Of a DNA stretch of 61,898 bases, positions 47,301 to 59,300 are shown piece after piece. Each line of letters starts with the position of its first letter. Positions within the stretch are counted from its first letter, which is position 1. The stretch covers positions 1-61,898 of the forward strand of contig QXVZ01030108.1 in NCBI GenBank assembly GCA_008931825.1. Direction: 5' to 3'. Source of the DNA: Phallusia fumigata. Its lineage: Eukaryota; Chordata; Ascidiacea; Phlebobranchia; Ascidiidae. The notes beneath the pieces are model-generated. The model did no database searches. It worked only from the letters and a program-made list of their open reading frames with translations, and was not told the DNA's origin. The translations under genes and the position numbers were made by a program.

Positions 47301-50300
47301 TATCAAACTTCATTTTTAGCAGGAGGTCGCAACGGATCGCGTCAAATTGCTTTCAATCGATCCTCCCAAGTCCACTTTTTCAACTCAAGTTTATGGAATG
47401 GTGCTCATGGCTGGATGCAAGGACAATACATGGGTGGTGGAATGCAAGGACAAGCCCAAGGTGGAGGAATGCAAGGTCATGCCATGGGTGGCGGGATGCA
47501 AGGACAGGGCCAACGTGGCGGTATGCAAGGTCATACCGTGGTTGGCGGGATGCAAGGACAAGCCATTAGTGGTGTTGTGCAAGGTCAGGCCCAAGGTGGT
47601 GGAATGCAAGGTCAAGCAATGGGTGGTGGTATGCAAGGACAAGCCATGGGTGGCGGAATGCAAGGACAAGCCAAAACTGGTGGAATGCAAGGACAAGCCC
47701 AAGGTGGCGGTGTGCAAAGTCATGCCATGGTTGGTGGGATGCAAGGTCAGGCCAAAGGTGGTGGAATGCAAGGACAAGTCATGGGTGGTGGTATGCAAGG
47801 TCAGGCCCAAGGTGGTGGAATGCAAGGACAAGCCCAAGGTGGCGGAATGCAAAGTCATGCCATGGTTGGTGGGATGCAAGGACAAGCCATGGTTGGTGGT
47901 ATGCAAGGTCAGGCCCATGGTGGTGGAATGCAAGGACAAGTCATGGGTGGTGGTATGCAAGGTCAGGCCCAAGGTGGTGGAATGCAAGGACAAGCCATGG
48001 GTGGTAATATGCAAGGTCAGGCCCAAGGTGGTGGAATGCAAGGACAAGCTAAAACTGGTGGAATGCAAGGACAAGCCCAAGGTGGCGGTGTGCAAAGTCA
48101 TGCCATGGTTGGTGGGATGCAAGGTCAGGCCCAAGGTGGAGGAATGCAAGGACAAGCCCAAGGTGGTAGAATGCAAGGACAAGCCCAAGGTGGTAGAATG
48201 CAAGGACAAGCCCAAGGTGGTAGAATGCAAGGACAAGCCCAAGGTGGTAGAATGCAAGGACAAGCCCAAGGTGGTAGAATGCAAGGACAAGCCCAAGGTG
48301 GTAGAATGCAAGGACAAGCCCAAGGTGGTAGAATGCAAGGACAAGCCCAAGGTGGTAGAATGCAAGGACAAGCCCAAGGTGGTAGAATGCAAGGACAAGC
48401 CCAAGGTGGTAGAATGCAAGGACAAGCCCAAGGTGGTAGAATGCAAGGACAAGCCCAAGGTGGTAGAATGCAAGGACAAGCCCAAGGTGGTAGAATGCAA
48501 GGACAAGCCCAAGGTGGTAGAATGCAAGGACAAGCCCAAGGTGGTAGAATGCAAGGACAAGCCCAAGGTGGCGGTATGGAAAGTCACGCCATGGGTGGTG
48601 GAAGGCAAGGACATTCAGTGAGTTCAAGCATGCAAGTAGGAAATACATCGCAGTTAAATTCGTTTGCTTTACAAGTATTAAAAACACATCCTTTTCCACA
48701 ATTATACCAACAGATCAAAATGGTAGTATTGAGCACCAGAATTTAATTGCTTCTCAACGTCATATAGCGGGTGGCAAAGGACAATCTACAAACGGCCAAA
48801 GTTCTTCTGGAAGTGGCGGCCCGAATACCGCGGTATATCAAACATCATTTTTAGCCGGAGATCGCAACAGGTCGCAAAACTTGCGAGGAGGTAATGGATC
48901 ACGAACATATATGTTTGGCACTCTACAATCGAGAAACACTTCGTTCTTCACAAATAAAGCGTTAGGTCAAAATAGCAAAATTCGACTCCAAAATGCCATT
49001 GCATCTCAAACTGCTTTGGTGGGTGGGTCTTCATCTCGAAGTAGAGCAGTGAATACCACTACAGATCAAACTTCTATTTTAGCTGGAGGTCGCAACAGGT
49101 CCTATCAAACTGCATTAGCCATGTTGGATCGTTTCACCAAATATAACTTTTTCAACTTTAGCACTGGAGGAAGAAGTGGTAACGTTTCACAAAACCAACA
49201 TCGACTGATGCAAGCTTTAGCCGCGCGTAATGTCAGTGTGCCAAAGTTGACACACTCAAGAAACTCCAGTTTTCGGTATTTCCCAAGCAAAGCTTCGTTT
49301 AGCAATCGGAACATTAGCAATACTGCAAGGACACACCGTCATGGATTTAGAAGGAATTTCTCAGCTTCCACTGGAAATAGAACTATTTATTCAGGTTCCC
49401 GCCTGAGACCGTCGAGCCCCAGACGGACGCACACGAGTTCGGCAGCACACAGTCACTCAACACACAGCGGTCGAGTTTTGCCGAGCAGAGGGGGTAGTTC
49501 GAGCCACGCAACTAGAGTAAGGCCGCGTAATCGTTCTCAGCGCCCCACCTCAATCGGCAGAAGAGTGTCTCAGTCGCCAAGTTCGGATTCCACAACACTT
49601 CCAGCCAGTATGGCGCAGAACTTCATTCAAATTACTCTACCCACGAGTAAGTACTGCAGCATATCACTTGGAATACAAAAGTTTTTTTTTACATTTTTCT
49701 GGCCATCTCGACATTACTTTATACGTTTGATGTCGTGATGCTATTCTGAAGAACCTGTGGCGTGATAAAGCCAAGAGAATCTTAATTAATTCTGCATCTG
49801 TAGTTTGGTCTTGTTCATTCCTACCAAATATTCAATTGGCATAAACAGTCAGAAATATATTAACTAAACATTCTGTGGATTATTAGGCTGCCTTCTATAT
49901 GGTGAATATAGTGCTTTTCTTGTGATGTCTGAACTGTGATCTACTAACTTTTCATTTTAGCACTCGGTGAGGCGATTAAGGACTGGGGCTGTTACATGGG
50001 AATTGCTGACTTCGTTCTTCTCACAACCGACGTGATCACGGACTTTCTCGGCGACCTGAAATATCACTGCGAGGTAGAAAACAATTTTTCCCCATCCGCT
50101 GATTTATTAAATTAGGCTAAAGACGTGTAATCTTACATTTTGTTTGATAAGAAGAGGTTAAAAAACTTATATCTATTACCTTCTGATTTGGCACTACCAT
50201 TGTGCAACATCCCTGCAAACCAGGTAAATGATACTGCATACTGTCATCACATATTAAATGTACATAGCTACACCAAATCATTAGGGAGATTGCAGAAACT

Positions 50301-53300
50301 AATACGCTCTTAAATGTGTTAACGTGCAGAAAGACTGCAGTAGCAAAAAGAGCTGCTTAGCATGGAGTTTCTTTCCCGACTTTTTGAACCCGTACAGAAA
50401 AGCGAGATGTTACCACACTTCAGTCGATACTGGACTGGAATCCGCCAATCTTACATACGTGCCTGGTGCCTACACCGGGTTTAGGAAATGCGCCAAAGGT
50501 TTGAAGTTTTTGTGTTGATTTGCAGTTTAACGGTTAGACATGGGCAATATCATGAAAGTTGTAATAACTCTACGGCTAACGAGCACATCACACACAATCG
50601 ACTACAGTGCAAAAGATTTAAAATATTTATCGCTTTTGTTCATATTACTGTGCAATGATAACTAAGGATTATACATTGATTACAACAACCTGATTTTTGA
50701 AGTTTGCATGATTTCGTTTCATTGTCAGGTTACATCGGATGTTTCACTGACAATCGGGCTCAACCTGATCTGCCTAAAGTCCGACTAACGAGAAACGCCG
50801 ACTTGGTAACTTGTTTAAATGTGTGTCGGGCCTACACCTACGCAGGATTGCAAGTAAGTGCAGCCCTACAGTATAATGGCCCAATGCAGGTGCATGCCAG
50901 CCAGGCACTAAAAACCTGTGACCGTTAGTTTTGTGTTCTCATCCAGCTGGTTAAAAAAATCATAGATATTAAAGATTCAATGCTGAGTGGTTAGCTTGAC
51001 TGCCTTGTGCTCGCAAGGTTGTCGAATCTAATCTTGTCTTGGCCGTTGTGTTTCCCTGGGCAAGAAACTTAAGCGGCAATGCTCTAGCCCAGAGAAAGCC
51101 GAATTGAAGTCATCAACTCCAAAAAATCGAAAAAATAAGTAAAAAGCAACATAATTTAACGAATCTGCTGAGGCAGGATACTCACCGATGGACTCATTGT
51201 AAGCACAACGCATTTGGACGCTGTTTCGGCCTCCCTTGATAAAAACAAACATACGATGAGTCAAAAGTCTGTGTAACTTTTTGCAGAACCACCGTGAGTG
51301 TCGATGCGGAAATAGTTTTGGAAAATACAATCAAAGTGACTCGAACGGATGCGACAGGGCATGCGAGAAGAAACCATCCGACAACTGTGGGGGTTATTCT
51401 GCAAATTCTGTCTACAGAACAGGCATCAGCCGCCGAGATGAGATGTGTATCATGGGCAGATTTTACTTGGGTGGAAACCAATCAACCCGTGTATCTAGAG
51501 GTAATCTAAATACGAAACTTTCTGAAATTATAAAATCAATCAGACACATTGGTTTTAAAAACCATTTTTTTCGATATTTGTCTCATTTTTCTTTAATTTT
51601 CTTTAATTTGTCTCATTCTTTTTAAACCTTTTCAACTCGTTTTTTCTTTGCAGAGCAAAGTGTTAAGAGATGTGCAGCGATGGCGCGGTTCTGGCGAATA
51701 AGAGGTTGTGTGATGTGGTCTCACAATGGCACACATTGCAAACTTATATACAAGCCATGGATGCTGCTCGATTCTTTACAAAAGCAGAAATTCCTCGTGG
51801 GGGAACGGACCTACACTGGATTTTCCGACTGCAGCGTGGGAAGTGGTTTACGTGGCAGATCAGGTAACAATAGAAACATATTGCTTATCTTGCCTTCAAA
51901 AGTTAGGATTAATGGGATAGCGAAGGCGTCTTTTCTATCAGAAAACCTTTGCACGTTGTTCGTCTGTTGGATTATCGTTTGATTGTAAAATAATTCTAAG
52001 GTCTGTTGGCAACAGTTTTCTGTATTGCGTAAAAAGAACACCATGCTGTACAACGTAGAAACCGTAACGCATATGTCCGAGTGGCAGCCTAAAATCGTAG
52101 TGGATGTCCTGAAGCAGTACGTGGCTGCTCCAGGGGTTCTTTGCTACTAAACATTTTTTTATGTTTTGTTCAAATTCACAACTAACGAAAATTTTTGGCG
52201 CAGATCGTCTCTATCAGCACGCCGCAGACAATTCAGCAGGTCAGCAATTTAACCACACAAAACAAAGCGTTTTTCTGTTGTAAAGACTTTGCTTCAACTT
52301 TCTGCTCTCTATTGTAACTGAAACGTTTTAAATGCATTTATAGGCAAAATGTATCGACTGGCCTTCGAAAACAAGTCGGTTCTGGATGGTTCTATCTTCA
52401 CGTCACAACCAAGCACTGGCCGACCCGAGTTTAACACTTGGTCGACTGAAAACCGTTTCCATGACGACAGCTGGAGACAACTTGGAACCGCGATTTCCGG
52501 TGCAGCGTCTAAGACTTCGATCGAGCTTGCGAGGTGATTTGATGGTGCAATTTTCGGAACAAATAAAACACAAGTCATTTGCGTTCAAAGATATGAGTAC
52601 GGAGTTGTTGCAACAAATCTTTTGCCGAATGAATTTTAATGGACACCTCGTCGAAAAATTAACCTGTTTTACTCTTCTTTACATTCATTGTTTGCCGTTT
52701 CTAAAAAAAATTCGGTCGCTATAACCCAAAGTTTGTATTCTTCAAACCTACTGTGTTTAAAACATAAACCGCTTTGAACAGCCAAAAATATTGTTTCTTT
52801 TCTAGATCTGTCCAAGGCCATGGCATTACCCAACCTACTGGATTTACTCAACGTGGTGCAGATAATCTAAACCAATACTGGACTATAGAGTGTCCGGACT
52901 CCTATGTAGCACTTGGTGACGTAGTATCCAACCTGACGTCACCGCCTGATGCCAATCATTTCGCTTGTGTGCACAAAGTCTTCGTATCAAGAGGAAGGCT
53001 TGCGTCAAATCCAACATGGTATGAAGAAACGTTCTTTACAAATAAACTTAGCTATTTCAGTCAAATGGCAACTTTTTTCCAGTTTTTAATTATAAAACAA
53101 ATCCAGTACCGCGTTTAATGAATAACTCATCTCACGCAAAAACTTTGTCGAAAATTTCGATGAAAACAACGATTGTCAAAAAGTTACCAAAAACTTTTAC
53201 TATAAAACGGTTGTCAGTTAATTCTGTACGTTTCATGTTTTTAGGAGTATCCCGAACACTGACCTTGAAATTCGTGAGATCTACTCGTCATATTGTCCTG

Positions 53301-56300
53301 GTCGGAACCTTTCCTATTTTTCAGTTGTCAACACATCACGCCCTGAGCCACGTGTTGTGGCGCTAAAACCCGTTGACAGTGAGTTTCATCATTAAAATTT
53401 GAACAGCAGAAACTATAGCCGGGACACTATTTTGGAGGTCTCGTTTCAAGACGGATACTCGACTCCTTTTGGTCAGAAATATTTTCGATGTATTATTGCC
53501 CACGCTTTTTCAGAACTTACGGTACACTGCTTGGAGCCGATCACTGTTCCAGCGACACCATCTCCAAGACCAATACCCTCGCCGAGCCTGGCAACACCAG
53601 AACCCCCGATAATCAAGCCTATGCTCACGGCAGGTATACCTATTTTGGAATACTAATGCTGACGGTCGAAGTGTAAACAGACATCTTTTCTACTGGGTCT
53701 GGCTTTTTGTTGTGTAAATATGATAAGGTCGGTCACTAGATGAAGCGAACTGAAATTAAACGTCGGAAATTGGGTCAAACAGCACCAACGTGCAGAATTA
53801 CCAGCTTTTTTATCTCTTTCATACATCTATTGTACATGCATTGTTTTTTTACCAAATATTTTTTGCCAAAATTTAGCTTTGATTTTAGCTGCCACTTGTG
53901 TAAAATATATGCCATTGGGCTTCATTTTTGCACATCTTTGCGTTTAGTTTTTAACTGGAACTTTAAGTTGGCAAAAATACTTGTTGGGTAAAGTCTGCAG
54001 CTTTTTGCTATTTTTCTTTTTATATCGGAAGGAGATGCATTGATGGGATGGGGATGTTACAATGTTCGAGATGTAATTTTATTGGGAGCAGAAATTAATG
54101 CAACAGCCCTGGATGGAAAAATATACAAGGACTCGTGTATGGTAAGCTGACAAAAAACAGTTTTGCTTAACCGTAGTTTCGAAATTTATACAGATTTGAG
54201 CGCTTCTGCTATTTGTTTTAGGTCTCTAAAAAGTTTTTGGTTGTGTTTGTTTGATTTGAGAACTATTTTTATTGTACGGAAAGTTCTTCAAAATTACCTT
54301 CACAGACCCCAAAATAAAACTATTGGTGCAATAAACAAAACGCGGTATGTGGTATACTGCCGCGAAAGATGAAAGGCTGAGTTACGGAAACAACTACCTA
54401 AACACACTTATACATGTCTCTACAAATATGTAGTTTTCTCTAAAAATCTCTAAATTTCCGCTTTGTTCTTTAGGACAGCTGCATTAAAAATTCACAGTGC
54501 GTCGTGTGGAGTTTCGTGCCGGCTCTGCTTTCTCCATGGCGAGGAAGCCCCTACACAGATGAACGTTGTTATCACGTGTTCAAGAACGACTCGGTCGCGA
54601 ATCTCATTCTCGCCGATTCTCCCGACGCCTTCATGGGATTCACGAATTGCGAAAGTGGTGAGTGTTGATGTGATTAAAGTGTTGTAATTTAACGTTTTCC
54701 GTGCAATAAATACTTGAGAAGGTATTGAATTTCCATGTTTATTCAATGGCCTCACTGCAGTATTAGCCACTACAATGTAGACACTCAACTCTTGTAAAAA
54801 GATGATACTCAAGAAAATAAAGACTATCAAACGTTAATAGTGATAAAATACTGTCTGAAGTGAAAGAATCTGATTTTAAACTCGCTATTCAGGTTACGTG
54901 GGTTGTTTTGCCGATACCGCGGGTTTAAGGGACCTGGAAATGTTGGGTTCATACAAAGGAGCCACCATTGAAACTTGCAAGCAGGCATGTCGTGTCAAAA
55001 GCGCTGCCTATTTCGGTCTTCAGGTAAGAACATTCTGATCTATAGTAAAGCAGTATTGCAAATTACTTTCCGGTATCATGTAGCATATATTACATTCGAG
55101 ACTATTTATTACCTTTGCATGTAGGCTGTTTAAGTATAAAGTAATTCAAAAATTATAAAATAATAAATGGCCAGTCCCTATCACTACTAAATGTTTGATT
55201 TATTAAGCTCTTTATAATACAAAAGCCCCATATATGTTTTACTGCACTAAAGTTATTGGTGCTAGAGGTGTTAATGCTAAGACTATGTTCTTCGAGCAGT
55301 TTGGAAGGGAGTGTTGGTGCGGCGAAACTTTCGGGAGTCACGGTTGGATGCCCACAGACCGAAGCTGCTCCATGCCCTGTTCCGCAAACACGAAAGAAAT
55401 TTGTGGCAACAACGCAACCAACTCGTTATATCGCACCGGTATGTGTCAATGCTATGATGTAAATTCGTTCCTGCGTGTCGAAAAATAATCTACCTGTCTA
55501 TAAAGTCATATTTTAGTTAGAAAAATGTTGTATTAATAAAGTTGAATGGCTGTGGGATGTATTAGACTGTTAGTTGCATAATGACAAAAACTGGGTAGTT
55601 TCGAGTTCTTCAAACAACAAAAATGTAACAAACGTACGCAGAATTTACGTTACAAAACACGTTTAAAACGCTATTGTTTTTTTTTTAGGTTTGTTCGGGA
55701 ACGATTCAATGCTGGTGCTGGGGCAAGTTTTGATGGCTGAACATGTTCTTAGCAGAGCTGAAGTTATTGAAGGTGGAGTTTTTTATTAACCCGATGTCCT
55801 GGCGATCCCTTTGGTCCTATAGTTAGAGGAGTGTAAACGACGATCAAACTGTCCACAAGACTTGGAATAACTCTTGCAATTAAAACATACACGCCTGTGT
55901 AACTGCAATGCATCGTTTTGTTTTACAGAGAACGCCGTATACGATTGCCGTTTTCGATGTGAGTGGGATTGCAAGCTGTGGGCCCACAACGGTACGCACT
56001 GCTTCCTCATCAACGAGCAATTGGGAAGAAGTTTGACATCTAACGGTAGTTTGAATTTGGCATCAGCAAATCGATCGTTTGTCGGATTTCCTGTGCAATA
56101 TCCACCTCCAAGTAAGTCTGCCTGTGTAAAAGTGACATGACCACATGCAGCGATTGGAAAGTTTTTTATAATTTACTTTTAATCCCTACAATGTTAATGA
56201 AATTGAAATTAATATTTGGCTTCATTGTAAAAAAATGATGAAAAAAGATAACACTCGGCAACAACACGATTTCATAATTAAAGACCAGAGCAACTAGAAC

Positions 56301-59300
56301 AATACCAAAATATTGATGATGAGTCGCTAGTTGCATGCATTGGTGTGCAAATTAAAAAAATTGGTATATTTTTAAAGCATTTAGTATACATGTTTTTGAT
56401 TAGTAGGCCTTTTTGATTAGAACAGAAACAACTGAAATTGGTATATTTTGCAAATATACTTGAGGTTATAAACACAAATGGTAAAAAATTTAAAAGTCTG
56501 CTTGCGGCCACAGGCTGGGCAGCCCTGCTGGGGCCTAACTGATACCGCACGAACTTATAATTGACTCACTTGTAAGTGGTGTTTTATCGATAATATCCAG
56601 CATAAATCAAACACAAAAAATCCAACCGATCACTTGCAATTCAAGGAGAGTTATTGAAGACTTCGGACACGAGACTGGAGATGAACGTCAAAGAGATCCG
56701 AGTTCCGTTGACATCGGCTGTCGTCTTTCAGGAAGGTCAAAAAAGCTTCTTCTCAGTGCTGCCCAGTATCACCAACCACACTGGATACTTTCCACTTGGT
56801 CAAATGGGTATTGTCAATTCGTCTAGTAATCTCTCTTCGATGGCGGTTGTACTAGCAAGGTGATTGGAGATGTTGGAATAGACGTTTTGTTTCTGTCTCT
56901 AGAAACGGTGTGGATCAAATATTTAATCGGGCATTAATTTAGGACACTAAAACAAAAGTATAAAAAAGTAGTAATTTACCTGATTTAAATTGATATGTTT
57001 TGTGGCTTTTTACAATGTAAACTGTCTCTTTCTGTTTTAGGTAGCATCTTTTCTAATTTTTCATGCATTAAAAAATAGGTACTCGGTATACCATGACACT
57101 AGGGGAAATATACAGGGTGCACAAATTAAACGTATTACATGCTTGTTAGGCCAGTCGTTGGTCAACCCCTCGCCCTTCCTACTGACATGCACGAGATCTG
57201 GTCGAGGTATCAAACACCAGGAAGCAACAATCCTCTAAAATTCTTTCACACAGAATGTCCAAAAGGTTAATTTTCACAGCATGTATAAGCAGTTTAAACA
57301 CTGGATTGTACTTTTTCTTACCATTCCAACCATCATTTTTGAATACAGGTTACTCCTCACTTGGGGACGTCGGTACAACTTCAATGGCCACACCAGACAA
57401 ATACAGATGTGTCCACAATGATTTCCTTCGGCCGGTGACCATCGACTCCCAACTAATGTACGCAAGTTTTCATTGAAATACAATTTCTCTTAATCATTAA
57501 ATGTCTTGCATTTTTACAGGTCGGAGACGGACCACCGGTTCCACGATGTAACTGTGTGGAGCACAAAACCAGTAAATCCGCTTGCAGACGTGAATTTCCA
57601 CTTTTTTAAAGCGGTTGACCATCTCACAAAGCCTGATTTCGACCACTTGCACCTGTTTACTCTTCCTAAAATTCTTCCAGGTTAGTTTAAAAGTATGAAA
57701 ACAATTTTAATCCGAATGATTGTTTTAAATGACTTGTAACTGCATAAACTAAAACAGTTTGTCATGTCAAGGGTTCAGCATTCTTTTATGTTCCTGCATT
57801 TTAGATCGTGTTGTAGAACGATTTTAAACGGCAATTTGTCTGGCTTACCAGATTAATTACTTTGGAGTTTTTCGCTTAGACAAACCTTACTACAAAACGA
57901 TATCCTAACTGTTTATTTGCAACCATATTGGTTTTTTTAGAGAAAGACGGTTCGTTTTCCTACAAACTTCAAGAACTCAGTGAGATCGAAGTCACCACTG
58001 AAACAAAGGAAAATCCTGATGTCGAATCTTTCTACAGACAACCAAATGAAACTGCAGTAATTAAGATTTTCAGGGTGTTTGATGCCAACCTGGACACCTC
58101 CGGTTACTTCAGAATAGGCCAGGTGGCATCGGCCGACAATGAGTTTGAAGCAGAAGTGCCAATTGTTAGGTAAGCGGAATATATTTTTACGAAAAAAATA
58201 TTTGTCTAGCTGCGCAACGGTAAAACATTATGACGCGTAAAAAGGTTAGGGCACAATTGGTGGATCGAAGTTGAACGCGCTGTAGCTACACCGCCATTGT
58301 GAGGCATTAGGTGACGGGGCTTACAAGAAAGTTTGTTTAGAGCAGTATGAGAAAACACGACTGGGAGGTAAACACCCAAGGTCCTTAAAGCTAACCACCA
58401 GTGATGAGAAGGTGGGCTTCGACAACCCACTGAAAGAAACCGTTTGAAAAAAAACTCTTCTTGAAAACACCTTGCAATTCTCACTTTTCAGGAACATACA
58501 GGGCGGTGGTCTTTCGTATCCAACTCGAGTGGAATTGATTGGCAATATCAGCGCATTTGGTGATGCCGACGAGTCAGTCGATGTCACGATGAGTTTTTGG
58601 AAATTGCAATGTAAGAGCGGATACCATTCGGTAGGAGACGTAGTTACAACGAACGGAAAACCGCCGAACGTGCGCGATTACGCTTGTGTTCACCGCAAAC
58701 ATTTGAGCCCCGCGCATGCTGGGGGTCTTGTATGGTGAGTTCAAACATTCTAACTTTAGTTCAGCAATTTTAGAAGACACTTAAGCTCTATTAACGCCGA
58801 CTTTGACTATGTACAAACTGTGTTTTTCTAGAACCAGTTTCTCTGTAGTTTACGCCCAGTTGTGGCATCGAACAGATGACGTGAGGCATGGCCTTTTAGC
58901 CTGTTACAGACAACAAACTAGAGTGCCGCAATTGGGCTACACTAGCCTAAACGGCCAATGTCCTGTCACCGTCTGCACTAATGAGACTTTATAGGTCGAA
59001 ACAGTGTGCACTGTCTGTAGCTCACAAATCATTACTGGCTCTTTGTTGTTCTAATTTGCGAATCCATACCACTTAAAAATTAAAAATAGCGGTTGTAAGG
59101 GTACGCTTTTTCTATGCAGGAACCATCAATCTGAAAGCGCCCCCCTGCACGTGATAAGAGTGGAACCGAATTCCTGTGATGAGGGTCAGCAGATGAATTT
59201 CTTTGTCGCCGCCAAACCTCACAATGTTACTGGAAGAAACCTCTACGTCCTCAAAAAGAGTCCCGGTGCGTGTTGTTCCTTCTGTTGGATACCCGACTGT

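Larger units (their letters stand above)
46369..49646 (+). other. Giant low-complexity exon (exon 12) of the WSC/PAN protein
   Basis: The exon begins GETKSF in phase, enters an assembly gap, then encodes Gly/Gln/Met repeats of 9-residue period, three copies of a longer Asn/Ser/Thr-rich repeat of about 90 residues (from about 47101, 48625 and 48881) and a Ser/Arg/His-rich end (RPSSPRRTHTSSAAHSHSTH). The donor at 49646 leaves phase 1, fitting the unit 2 acceptor at 49961. The frame before and after about 48672 differs by one base. Such Gly/Gln-rich tracts are expected to be disordered or elastomeric; that is inference. Confidence 0.75.

Noticed and set aside
48162..48548. Regular 27-bp repeats resembling a CRISPR array
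   Set aside because: There are no spacers; the units are contiguous and coding, and the genome is animal.
46365..48699. Long open frames on both strands across the minisatellite (for example LSLHSTTLG and VECKDKPK repeats)
   Set aside because: The 27-bp period keeps several frames open automatically. Only the MQGQAQGGG frame joins the flanking exons in phase.
52020..52150. Possible exon after TTGGCAACAG in unit 2
   Set aside because: In the required phase it stops after a few codons. The 36-base exon at 52204 fits.
58833..58994. Plus-strand frame after TTTTCTAG in the giant gene
   Set aside because: It would insert a stop into the reading frame. The exon at 59120 continues the Vps62-like domain in phase instead.
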